Shown: in pieces, positions 43,101 to 54,287 of the stretch
Layout: every line of letters starts with the position of its first letter
Position numbering within the stretch: position 1 is the first letter of the stretch
Assembly: GCA_010093605.1 (NCBI GenBank)
Contig: MU004186.1
Location: 327,765-391,764, forward strand
DNA length: 64,000 bases
Direction: 5' to 3'
Source: Lophium mytilinum
Lineage: Eukaryota > Ascomycota > Dothideomycetes > Mytilinidiales > Mytilinidiaceae
Notes under the pieces: generated by a model
Database searches by the model: none
What the model saw: the letters and a program-made list of their open reading frames with translations, nothing else
What the model was told of the DNA's origin: nothing
Program-made: the position numbers and the translations under genes

Positions 43101-43933
43101 AGGTTTTGTCCCCTTGCGGTCGACCACTAACTCTACGACGACTCGGGACGGGTGCTGCTCGCCCGTGGAACCTGCTCACCGAGCTGGAGAAGCGACGCGC
43201 TGTCTCGCCCGTCTCGAAGTCTGTCGGCCAGTGATCGCAAGTCCAGGAACAGAGGTCTCTGCCAGAATCTCCCCCCGGCCAGTGACAAATAACCCGATCG
43301 AATATAGCACGCTGCCGCTGTGTTCGGGCCTCCCGCAAGCTGGCCGCTGCACTCCCAAATGACTGGCCGCCGAGCACTCCTCCGGGTTTTGCGGGGCGGC
43401 TATTTGGGCCTGACCACCAAGCAGCCTCAAGTTCCAGAATAGAGTCGCGACCGACTAGGTGCCAGCTGAAACGCCTCGACCGGAGCCGCCTCTGAATGCT
43501 AATTCGCAGAGGTCGCGAAACGGGTCCTGTTCAACCTCGCGGTACGTACTGCTCTTTGTTTCATCGCGCCAAGCCTGCTTTGTGGTGAAGGACATAATGC
43601 CCTGGTCCTCCCCCCACCACTTCACTCTTGCACCTCCTCATTGTTCTGCGGCGTGGCAAATCCTCGGCATTTCCTTATTGTTCCTTTGTTCTATTGTTCT
43701 GCCTTGCCTGTAATTTCATAGTAATATTCCTTCTCTCCGCAAAATCTCTGGCAGATTTTTTCTTCTACCTCCACCCTGCTACACCCGCCCAAGTCTTGTA
43801 GCGCCTCTTTGTTCAACTCTTTTTTGGCCACATCCATCATTCCATCACACCTTCGCCTTCCTCGACTAGACCTGCCTTTTTTCTAACGACTTCCGCCTCC
43901 AGGTTGAGGCTTTCAACTCCACCTCTCGTCGTC
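40172..43933. other. Gene-free interval upstream of prm1
   Basis: 3.8 kb with many overlapping frames up to about 230 codons on both strands, none with convincing composition, start or domain. The part from 42400 to 43500 is GC-rich; the last 350 bases before prm1 are pyrimidine-rich. A lineage-specific gene or non-coding RNA cannot be excluded. Confidence 0.45.
43640..43698 (+). promoter_or_regulatory. Four HMG-box core sites (WTTGTT) upstream of prm1
   Basis: ATTGTT at 43640-43645, 43677-43682 and 43693-43698, and TTTGTT at 43685-43690, within a CT-rich tract about 240-290 bases before the start codon. Fungal mating HMG proteins (MAT HMG-box, Ste11-type) bind such cores. The functional link to Prm1, a mating fusion protein, is inference. 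Confidence 0.35.
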
Positions 43934-46198
43934 ATGGCTTCCTCAGAGAACCAACAGCACATCTTCCCGGCTGTACCTCCGTCTCACTCCGCTGGCGATC
44001 ATGAGATGCGAGACTACTACGCCCCGCATGATGCACCACGACCTCCAATGAACCAAACACCATACCTCACACCATACCTCGGCCTTCGAGCTAGACTCTC
44101 GCAAGTATGGATTAATCGCTGGACCATTCTCCTCCTCCTCGTCCTTGTCCGCACCCTCATCGCCGTCGCCGGCATCAACGACAACCTTGGCTCCGCAAGA
44201 GACAAGGCCCTCCGCGCCTGTACCGAAGTCGAAGGCATCGGCAGCACCATGGCCTCTGGACCCCATTTCATGGCCCAGGGAATCAACGAAATGACCGCCA
44301 CCGGTGTCGAAAAGGCCGTCAACGGGCTCATGTCAATGCTCACTCTAAGCGTTACCACAGTTGAGGAGATCGTGCTCTTTGTCATCAACATGATGACTTC
44401 GACCTACGTCTGCCTCATCACGCTTGCTGTGAGCGGTAGTCTCCACGCCGCCATCGAGCTTGGTGACGAGGTCACCCAGTTCTTGAACAAGACACTCCCC
44501 GGCATCGGAGACGACATCGGGAACACCGCTCAGTCCTTCACGAGTGACTTAAACGGCTTCTTGCAGAAACTTTCAAGCATACCATTCGGTGGGGGAGAGG
44601 CACCTACTTTAAACCTCGACGGCGACATCAACAAGCTCAAGAACTTTACCGCCCAGTTGCCCTCCGATGTCAGCGACAGCCTAGAAAAGCTTAACAATTC
44701 GATACCTGACTTCGCCGACGTCAAGAACTTCACCGACAGCCTCATTAGGCTACCGTTCGAAGAGGTCAAGAAGCTGATCAATGAGTCAATGACGAACTTT
44801 ACGTTTGATCGTTCGATTCTGCCGGTCCCCGCAAAGGCGAAACTGACCTTCTGCACTGGCAGCAACGGAATCAACGAGTTCTTCGATGATCTCGTTGCTT
44901 TGGAGATCAAGGCTCGCAAGATTTTCATCGCTGTCATTGTTATCTTGGCTGTTCTCGTCTGCATTCCCATGTGGTACAGGGAAATCCGCCGCTACCGTTG
45001 GATGCAAGAGCGATCTCAGCTAGTCAACCAGAACGGATACGAGCCAATGGATGTCGTGTATCTCACCTCTCGACCATACACGTCAACCTTCGGTGTCAAG
45101 CTCGCGAACCGGTTCGGATCCACCCGACGAAAGACTATCATGCGATGGTCTGTGGCATATGCAACGTCGGTTCCCGCTCTGTTCGTTCTATCACTAGGTG
45201 TCGCTGGGCTGTTTGCGTGTCTCTGTCAATTCATCCTCCTCAAGACAATCCAGAAGGAAGTCCCCGGGCTCACAAATCAGGTGGCCGATTTCGCGGACAA
45301 CGTTATTCACTCCCTCAACAGCGCCTCTTCATCTTGGGCTGGAGGAGTGAACCATGCGATCGGTACTACAAATGCCAACATCAACCAGGATGTGTTCAGC
45401 TGGGTCAACACCACGACTTCTGCCGTGAACAATACCCTCAACGGGTTTGTTGACACCATGCACAATGATCTTGACAAGGCTTTCGGAACAAATACCCCGT
45501 TGTCAGATGCTATCACGGGAGTCCTGGACTGCCTCGTCACCCTCAAAATCACGGGCATCCAGAAGGCGTTGACATGGGTCACAGACCATGCCCACGTTGA
45601 CTTCCCTCTCATGAACAACGACACATTCACACTTGGAGCCTTGGCTAGTATCAGCAACAGCTCATCCGCCGCCGATCTTCTTTCAGACCCCAGCAGCTCC
45701 ACCAAGGATGACATTTCTGATGCGATCACCAGCTTGACAAACAAACTCCAAGATGGTATCCGCACAGAGGCGCTCATTTCGACTTTCATCATCCTTCTGT
45801 GGGTTCTTATCGCACTCGGCGGCTTCATCCGGGCTTGCTTCGTGATGTTCGGTCGCGACAAGACACGCGGTGAAGGTGGTCAAGCTTACACAATTGATCC
45901 TGCCACCGACAACGTTCGAGGTCACGACTTCCCCCCACCCGATACTGCGGCACCCCCGTCCTATGAGTACCCAGTCAACAAGGCTGCGCCATACACAATT
46001 CAACCACGACCTTTCCCCACGTACGAGCCGTCACCAGAATCACCTACTTCTCCAGACGAGAAGGTCGGCCAAGTTGGTGCACGAAACGTTGGCGATTCGG
46101 TTGCCCGGCCAAACCACCTCAGGGCCAGCAGCCACGGACATCTTGGAGGCAACTCACCTTACGACGAGAAAACCCCGAATAATCCATTTGCCGATTAA
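43934..46198 (+). CDS. prm1: Plasma membrane fusion protein Prm1
   Basis: Intron-less frame of 754 residues. I start at ATG 43934 (MASSENQQHIF); no ATG lies closer upstream in frame. The protein shows the Prm1 pattern: a short cytoplasmic N-terminus, the segment PYLTPYLGLRARLSQVWINR directly before helix 1 (about 63-81), helices near 139-165, 329-350, 412-436 and 613-640, and two long extracellular loops with many N-glycosylation sites (NFT, NNS, NES, NNT). The C-terminal tail is Pro-rich and ends NNPFAD. Prm1 promotes plasma-membrane fusion of mating cells and, in filamentous fungi, of germlings. The gene sits about 1.3 kb from the AT-rich, RIP-mutated block, and itself looks intact. Confidence 0.92.
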   Translation: MASSENQQHIFPAVPPSHSAGDHEMRDYYAPHDAPRPPMNQTPYLTPYLGLRARLSQVWINRWTILLLLVLVRTLIAVAGINDNLGSARDKALRACTEVEGIGSTMASGPHFMAQGINEMTATGVEKAVNGLMSMLTLSVTTVEEIVLFVINMMTSTYVCLITLAVSGSLHAAIELGDEVTQFLNKTLPGIGDDIGNTAQSFTSDLNGFLQKLSSIPFGGGEAPTLNLDGDINKLKNFTAQLPSDVSDSLEKLNNSIPDFADVKNFTDSLIRLPFEEVKKLINESMTNFTFDRSILPVPAKAKLTFCTGSNGINEFFDDLVALEIKARKIFIAVIVILAVLVCIPMWYREIRRYRWMQERSQLVNQNGYEPMDVVYLTSRPYTSTFGVKLANRFGSTRRKTIMRWSVAYATSVPALFVLSLGVAGLFACLCQFILLKTIQKEVPGLTNQVADFADNVIHSLNSASSSWAGGVNHAIGTTNANINQDVFSWVNTTTSAVNNTLNGFVDTMHNDLDKAFGTNTPLSDAITGVLDCLVTLKITGIQKALTWVTDHAHVDFPLMNNDTFTLGALASISNSSSAADLLSDPSSSTKDDISDAITSLTNKLQDGIRTEALISTFIILLWVLIALGGFIRACFVMFGRDKTRGEGGQAYTIDPATDNVRGHDFPPPDTAAPPSYEYPVNKAAPYTIQPRPFPTYEPSPESPTSPDEKVGQVGARNVGDSVARPNHLRASSHGHLGGNSPYDEKTPNNPFAD

Positions 46199-47524
46199 GC
46201 CACTAGCATTTGATTGCTAATCCTCTGTGACCTTTTCTCCTGATCTGGGTCTACGAGGGCGTAGCTTTTTCGGACGCGCGAAGAGACGTAATTGCTCAGG
46301 TTACGTACCTTGGTCCCTAGGTCCTTTCCAAATGATGCTTTGCTCTTTGGAAAAACTGCCAGATGCAGAGCTTCGGCTCTCTCTAGCAGAAAACTGGTGT
46401 TTATAATATTCTTCTCGTCCACTCGTTGGATAACTTTTATATTTTGGTTTATTGTTTGTGTTTTGCTCTGCATATGCGCGCGGCGTTGGATGATATCCCC
46501 TCATTGCACTTTCAAGCATTTTCTTAGCGTTCCTTCAAAAGATTTACTTGATGACTATCCTTTTCATGAGCGTGTGTGTATCTCCTTTGGTATGTCTGTT
46601 CCCGAGGCCCTTTTCATCCCGTTCCTCTCCAGTACTCTCTATCATCCTTCATTTCCCTTCTCCATTCTCCATTCGTCCCCGCCTTCCCGTCGGCTTGCCC
46701 GGTTGGCCGCGACGTCGTGGAGTTCGGACCTTAGGATGCGATGTTGTCGATGTTAGAGCGGTGCTGTGCACGAGCCGGACATATTGGGTATGATCGTTCA
46801 TTCGCCTCTCACTTGTTCCCTTCTACCCCTTGCCCTTACGGTTGTATCTTCGGACCCGATTGTGGTGATCGTGGCGGAGGAGGAGCTGCCGACCTGACCC
46901 GTCTTGTGTTGTCTTGCTCGGCGGAACAGTGGGAGTTGCTGATCGATAACAAGCGTTATTCCTTCCTCCTCGTGTATTTTCTTTCTTTCCTCTCGGGACC
47001 ATGGCAGACAGGAAATTTGCGAGTTGAGCTGGAGGAGAGTGAGAATGTGTTGAGTCGGCTGGTTGAAGTATCCTCGTCCCCTGGATGAAGGGTTGGTTAT
47101 TGCGCTTTGCGACCTGTGGATCCTGCTGCTTTTAGCAGCGGGACAACGTTCAGAACATGAAGGTTTAGTGGTGGAATAAACTATGCGCGGCCAGCGCCTT
47201 ACAAACAGTCGCTCTTTTGAGAATCATGTCCTACGAGAGGTCGGGCTACCTCCGAAATTGCAATTGCTGGAGGCCGTAGACTAGACAAATTTAAAACCTC
47301 TCCTGGACAGACTATATACATTTCATTGTGATACTTGAGACGGACTTATTAATGCCTATGAGTAAGCATTAAAAGTGCAGGATATAATTGTTCACGTGAC
47401 TTAAACCCGAGCTCGGGCCGCCTCGTCCTCGTTACCGCATCGTGCATGTGAGCTACTCTCTCAAGCTTCAAGTGCCAACTTGACGTTCCCATCCGCGCTA
47501 ACAGGGGGCTAACGCTTGGGCCAC
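46199..47524. other. prm1 3' flank up to the AT-rich boundary
   Basis: 1.3 kb of mostly CT-rich, normal-composition sequence. Short frames exist but none is convincing. Sequence composition changes abruptly at about 47525. Confidence 0.5.
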
Positions 47525-49444
47525 CCCACTAAAATCAAACGTTAACACTACTATTACTAAAATTATAATAATACTCTTCTATATACTAGAAAGCTTTAAA
47601 TAATTATAATATATTACTAATAATCTTTAATACTATTTAAAAGTAATATATAATACTCTTATAAGGTAATTTCTATTATATAAGGCCTAAAATCTAGCTA
47701 GAAATTAATTAGTTTAGTGGCCTTATTTTAAATAAGCAGTTTCTTTTATTTCTTATAGTTGCATCTTAGTATTCTATCTCTTATTACTTTTATTAAGTTA
47801 TTTTTATTAATTTTTAATATAGAGGATTATATTAGACACCTTTTAGAGTATAGCTACATGCCCGTAGGCCTTCTTATTTAGAATAAGAAAAGAAAAATTA
47901 AGAAATTAAAAGTATAGGGGCCTTTATTTAAGATAAGCCTAAACTATAGTTAATTCTATAGAGGCTATTATCTAATTATTATCTAAAATAAGCCTAAACT
48001 ATACTAGAAACTACCTGCTAGCTATCTTTATACTAGATAAGGTAGCTAGATATTAGTAGGTAGCTAGATATTAGAAGTATTAATATTAGTGTTAGGCCTA
48101 TATTATATAATATCTAGCTAGATCTCTATAATGCGTAGATTATAATTAATTAGCTATTATATCTTATTAGCTTTATTAATAATAAGAAAGAAAAAGAAGA
48201 CTTATAGTATCTAGAGTTTAAGAGATACTAATTATACTATCTAGCAGTTTAAAGAACGCTAGATAAATATAGAAGAATATAACCTAAGATTATTAGAAAT
48301 AAAGTAAGAGGAAAGAAAGAAAAGAAGCCTTACTAGAAGCTTAGAGGTACTAGAAAGAGAGTTAGAAGGCTAGATATTCTTTATAATAAGGTACTCTTTA
48401 ACTATTACCTTCTACTAGGTGCACCTATAAGGTATAAGGTTCTCTATATTAAGGCTAATTAGAATAGTAGTTAAGTCTAGAGGCTAATTTATACTATAAG
48501 ATATACCTAGTATAGGCTTATATCTATAAAAATATTTCTAGTATTTAGAAATACTATTTATAGAGCGCTAGAGATAAGTATAGAGCTTCTTAATATCTAT
48601 AGTATTCTATAGCTTATTTATACAGTTCTAATAAGCTGTATACTAAGTAATAGCCCTAGAAGATTATTAGAAATAAAGCTAAAGAAGGGTAAAAAGGTAA
48701 GAAGGTAAGAAGGTAAGAAGGTAAGAAGGTAAGAAGGTAAAGTAAAGAACTTACGCTCGCTACGCAGCTATAGTTGTAGGGTTAGCTAGAATATTAGCGC
48801 GCCGGGTGGCGACACGCTAGTAATAGGGGATAGCCTTAAAAGGTATTATTATTAATAAGCAGGGTAAGAAGTAGATAAGGTTAATAAAGCTTATAAAGCT
48901 ATAAAGAGATAGATTATTTTAAATAAGCTAAAAAGATACTTTAGTAAAGAGAAGGTTGTTCTAGATAAGCTAAAGAGATAGAAGAGTAATAATAGAAGAG
49001 TAATAATAGAAGAGTAATAAAAGCTAATAAAAAAGTTATTCTAGATAAGCCTAAAAGATAGAAGGTTAGAGAATAAAAAAGAAAAGCTTTAAGGTAGTAG
49101 AAGATAACTCTATATACCCTGCTAGTAATAAGATTATAGAGTATATTTCTCTATCTATCTCTAGCATTAGTATAAGCTTTAGTATAAAAATAGGCGGTAT
49201 AATACTAAAAGCTATTATATAGTAATACTATTCTAGAAGAGTATACTACCTAACGCGTTTATAAGGCTAATTCTTATTATAAATAAGCCTCTTAACTTTA
49301 AGAAATAGGCTTATAACTACTATAATTCCTAGAGAGTATACTTATATACTAGTACCTAAGAAGCTTATAAGGCTAATCTTTATTATAAATAAGTTTCTTA
49401 ACTTTAGAAATTAGGCTTATAACTTCTAGAGAGTATACTTCTTT
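47525..49444. repeat. RIP-degraded repeat DNA, left of the Gypsy element
   Basis: Very AT-rich, with CA and TG almost absent, as expected from repeated CpA to TpA change. No intact frame; stops are mostly TAG and TAA. Inside lies an 8 bp microsatellite-like array (GGTAAGAA, about 48693-48742) and a diverged direct repeat pair at about 49260-49330 and 49365-49440. The original element cannot be identified. Confidence 0.75.
48693..48742 (+). repeat. GGTAAGAA microsatellite-like array
   Basis: About six copies of the 8-mer GGTAAGAA in tandem. Confidence 0.85.
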
Positions 49445-49644
49445 TGTTAGGGCTTAAGGTTAGAACGTTGGAATTATTAGATTAAATAGTATTAATATTA
49501 ACAAAAGATAAATATAAGAGAGAAAGAGGTTCCTAGGACGGACGTTATAATAACCTAAAGGGCGGAGCAACGTTTACCTATTCTATAGAGCCTCTATTAC
49601 GTAACCTCTAGTTACGTGTTATGCGCAATTATATAGCTATAATA
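49445..49644 (-). repeat. Gypsy 3' LTR (relative to element)
   Basis: 200 bp, begins TGTTAGGGCTTAAGG and ends GCTATAATA on the plus strand. It matches the other LTR at 187 of 200 columns with no gap; all 13 differences are transitions. Confidence 0.9.
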
Positions 49645-49892
49645 TGTTTCCCCCCTCTAAAGAAGCCCCCTAATTAAAGCCTTCTTCTTGTAAGAGAGTC
49701 CTTTCTATACTAGAGTATCTATAATTACTTAAATATCTATTAAATAAAGTGCTAGGTTATACTATAGTTGTAATTTAAATAAAGAAAATAAATTAATTTA
49801 TAGAGAATTACTTATTCTTTCTATTTTTATGCAGCCTTCTATAGCCTTACTATTTAGTATAGTATTATATAGCTACTCTATTAGTCTGCTAG

Positions 49893-49975
49893 TATTGCTA
49901 TGTATAGTATTACTATACACTATATTACTATGCGCAGTATTGCTATACGCAGTATTACTATACGTAGTGTTACTA
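49893..49975 (+). repeat. 15 bp minisatellite inside the Gypsy element
   Basis: Five to six copies of a 15-mer such as TATTGCTATACGCAG and TATTACTATACGTAG. It creates a spurious Leu-rich open frame (49829-50020). Confidence 0.8.
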
Positions 49976-52900
49976 TTTTATTATTTATCTAGACTAGAGC
50001 CGGCTATAACAGGGCTGTAAGGAGCCGTATAGCCTTTATAGCTGCTAGCCTACTGCTAGGTACTTATAATAATCTGCGCTATTACATTGCATTTAATTAT
50101 TACGCACGTCCGCGGTTAGGCCTCCTTAATAAATTAATTTAACCGCCGGTCCGGTAATTAAATTACGTAGCTTCCGCAGCGTTAGTTGTACGGAGGTCCA
50201 TTGCAGTAAGGATAGCAGCTAAGGTTAGTTCCTAGTCCGATAGTAGTTAGAATAATAAGTAAGGGCCTAGTTTCTTAGGGTATTAGTAGTAGAAATCTAT
50301 AATAAGGTGCGGGTAACTATTAGCGTAGTTGTAGTTATTCTATTAGGGCTTATTATTCTATCTAATAAACTTAATTTTATATTATAGCATGCCCCTTTTT
50401 CTAGTAGTAGAATTAAGACGTCTTCTATCTAGGCGGCTATTTATAACTTCTTTAGTATTACCTTTCTAGTATATAGGTATTATTTAAATAGAGGGAGGCT
50501 TAGGATTATATTATCCTTTTATAGAAATAGCGTTAGCTAGATAGAGGAGCTATAGGTAAAACACTAGATAGATATTCTCTATACCTTTTAGTAGGTTAAG
50601 CTTATATGCGCTTCTATTTTTATAGCTCTCTAGAATCTTAAAGGGGCCTAGCTTCTTAAAGTTAAGCTTCTTATTTAGTCGCGTTATTTTAATAAAGCGT
50701 CTATCTAGCATAACTTAATCGCCTGGATAATACATTTAAGCTAGTTATTATCCAGCGTTAGCATATTTCTTTTACTTAGCCTATGCCTATTTAATTTCCG
50801 TGCGGAGGAACGCGCGTAACTTGTCTAGCTTATTAATAAGTTTATCCGCTAGCTTAGTAAGTTAAATAGTTAGTGCAGTTACTTCCTATAGTAAACGCGC
50901 GGCTAGTATAGTGCCTACGCTAGGAATATAGCCTTTAGTAGCTATAAAGGGGGCCACTCTAGTAGAGGCGTTTCTTAATAAGTTAGCTTTAAATTTAGCT
51001 ATAGTAAGAAAGTTACACTAGTTATCTTACTAGTAGTTAATATATACTCTAAGGTACTATTTTAAGCCTATATTAGTAATCTCTATCTATCTATCTATTT
51101 TAGAGTAAAAGGTAGTAGAGAGCTTTAGCTTTATACTAATATACTTATATAGGCGAAACTAGAAGATTAAGATAAATTATATTCCTCTATTAGAAATAAT
51201 AGACTATAGATACCCTTTAGTACGCTATACCTATTTAAGGAAGGCTTATACTACTTCCTTAGCGTCTATTATAACTATTAGAATAAACTTGCGCATTTTA
51301 GAGAGTCTATTAATAATAACTATAATATATTAGTAATCTTATCTAAAGCGTAAGCACATTAGTAGAGGGCTAATAAAATTAACTATAAGATTAGTTTAGT
51401 ATTACTTAGGAATAGAAAGTAGTTTAAGAAAGCCTTGCTTTATATTGCGTGCATGCTTAATGCAATTATATAGCTGGCAGGCCTTAATATAATAGTTAAC
51501 GTTATTAGTTATCTATAGCTAGAAGTAATATATTAAAACCCGGTTATATATAGATGTAGTTCTACTATAGCTAACCGGGGGAGGTTTATATAAACCTTTA
51601 ATAATAGCTAATTAGAGTTCCTCTTTAGTAGAAATATATAGGCGGTCCTTCTAAATAAAAATAAGGCTGTTATAAATTATGCAGTTATAAAGCTTAAGCT
51701 TAACACTGTAATTTTTAACTATATTAGTAGGTAGGCGGCGTAGCTTAGCTTTAATGGCGTCTTTAATGGCGTTGCCGACGGCGTTATTAATAAGGGCTTC
51801 TTATATGCAATCTACTATATCTTACTCTACGGCACTATTAGCAGGGTTACTCTATAACTCCCCCTGCCTTAGTAACTTCTATAGTTCTTTATTAAGGTTA
51901 CTTTAAGACTCCCTCTAATTAAGTTCTACTTTGCTAAGGTTATATAATATTGCTAAGAGGGAAACTATATTATAGGTAACGCCGTTAGTTATAATATAAG
52001 CTAGTTTAATAGTGTAACGCATTTCTAGTTCTAGGTTATAGTCCTTTAAGATTGTTTATTATTAGATTTTATAGCGTTTATTATCTTAATCTAGTATATT
52101 ACCTAGGCGTCTAGTTAGTAGATTAGCCTTACTATTATCCTTGCCTAGTCGGTAAGTAATTTAGAAGTTAAATTTAGAAAGAAACTCGGCCCATCTAGCC
52201 TATTATTAGTTAAGCTGCTTAGTTTCTATAAAGTATTACAGGGTGCAGTAATTTAAAAGAACTTTAATTAGATTACTATATCTATAGCTAGCAAGTTCTA
52301 TACACTATTCCTTAAAGGCGCAGATAATTACTAGGAGTTCTTTATTATAAATCTAATAGTTAAGTTAGGCTGCGCTTATTTAATAGGACATAAACGCGAT
52401 AGGGCGGAGGACGCTATTAGCCTGCATTTAAGATAGTATAGTAGCTGTAACAGTATTAAATGCATTATATTCTACCTATATCTCTAGATCTAGATTAAAA
52501 TAAGCTATCTAAGAAGCGTTAATAAACGCTTATTTTATTTATTTAAATAAAAAGTCTTTTAAGCTGCCTTTCTACTATAGAAAGGTAAACTACTTATAGA
52601 CCTTAGCCCTAGTAAGTCTTATAAGGGGTCCTATAATATTAGAATAGGCGATAATAAATTACTAGTAGAAGTTATAGAAGCCTAGAAAAGCTTGCACGTT
52701 ATAGAGGTTCTATAGTTATAGCTAGTTAACTATAGTTTTAACTTTAGCTAGGTCTATCTTAAGGCCGTTAACGCTAATAATAACGCCTAGATACTTAACT
52801 TTCTGCTTATAGAATTTACACTTTATAATATTAAGAAAGAGACTAGCCTTATAGAGTTGCTAGAGGACTTTCTTAATATAGCCTACGTGTTCCTCTAATA

Positions 52901-54080
52901 TCTTACTAAAAATAAGAATATTGTTAAGATAAGCTATATAGAAATTATCTAGGTATTTTAAGAGGATGTTATTAATAAAGGCTTAAAATGTCGCTGGGGC
53001 ATTGCATAAGCTAAAGGGTAGAACGGTGAATTTAAATAGGCCGTATCTAGTAAGAAAGGCCGTGTATTTCTTATCTCCTTCGCGCATTCTAATTGCGTTA
53101 AAGGCAGCGATAACATTAAATTTAGTATAGTAGCGAGCGTATTTTAGTAATGCTAAAGTATCCTTTATAGCCGGTAGAATGTTATAGGCCTTAATAGTAA
53201 TAGTATTAAGGCTATAGTAGTTAATGTAAATTTAGAGGCCTCCCCTAGGTTTATAAATAATAATAACTAGAGCGGTATACTAGCTATTACTTTTCCTAAT
53301 ATAGCCTTTGCCGTACATCTTATTAATAAATATTTTAATAACTAGTATCTCGTCCTGTAAGAGTCTATAGACTTTACGCGCTAGTGCCTTTATTTCTAGT
53401 TTAATATTAATATAGTAGTTAATGTCTATGCCGTCTTTTACTTTATAATGCAGTAGTAGCTTATTAGCTTTCTTTAGGTTCTATATATTAAGGAAGCCGT
53501 AATATTCTATAGATACTAATACTTTAAGTTTATTACAGGTTATTAGTTTACGCTCTATCTTCTTAAAGAATTTCTATTAGTCGTCTTTTAACATTACGTA
53601 GAGACTAATAGCCGCCAGGTTATTAGTAAAATTAGCTAGACCTAATATAATGTCGCTAGATTTATACAGGCGTCTATTAGCGCGCGCTTAAGCTTTAGCT
53701 TTCTTATTAGTAAGTGCTAGCTTAAAGTGTTTAGGCTATATATAGATAGTGTCTTCCTCTAGTAAATACTAGGAGTTGTATAAATATTTATTACTAGATA
53801 CTACGTTAATATTAAGTACTTTAAAAGCAGCGAGCTAAGCATTAAGCTTCTACTAGAATAGGCGCTTACCTATATAGGCGATAGGGTCTTTAGACTATAT
53901 ATAGACTAGTTTATAATTAACTAGGTATTAAGAATAGTAGTAGTCTAAGTCTAGCTATATTATTTAGGTACTAAACTTTATATAAGCGTTGTGTATTATA
54001 AGCTAACCTATACTAAAAATAATATTATAGCTCTTAAGGTTATAGATTAGTGCCTAAAATTTATTATAATGGCTTCTAAT

Positions 54081-54287
54081 CTATATAGTAACCTTAGCTG
54101 CTTTATTAATAACGGACGTAGATCTATTTAGTAGCTTAATATTACATAGAGTAGCTTTATAGACGCTAAGCTTATAATATTTTATAAAGTCTATAGAAAT
54201 AAATATAAATCCGCCGCATCTAGAGTCTATAAGAATAGTTAATTTAACTAATCCAGTTAAAGTAATAATTCTATAGTTAAAATCCAT
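54081..54287 (-). pseudogene. Gypsy protease remnant
   Basis: The longest surviving open frame of the element (68 codons). LTILIDSRCGGFIFISIDF aligns by eye to the retropepsin active-site region, where DSG or DTG is expected; here it reads DSR. It lies between the zinc-knuckle and reverse transcriptase relics, as Ty3/Gypsy order predicts. Not functional. Confidence 0.65.

Noticed and set aside
42432-43362. Overlapping plus- and minus-strand frames up to 232 codons
   Set aside because: Several frames on both strands are equally long in GC-rich DNA; none shows family sequence.
48693-48742. CRISPR-like or telomere repeat
   Set aside because: GGTAAGAA array has no spacers, is not TTAGGG, and lies in a fungal RIP block.
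49829-50020. 63-codon Leu/Tyr-rich frame in the AT-rich block
   Set aside because: Produced by a 15 bp minisatellite (a length divisible by three keeps it open).
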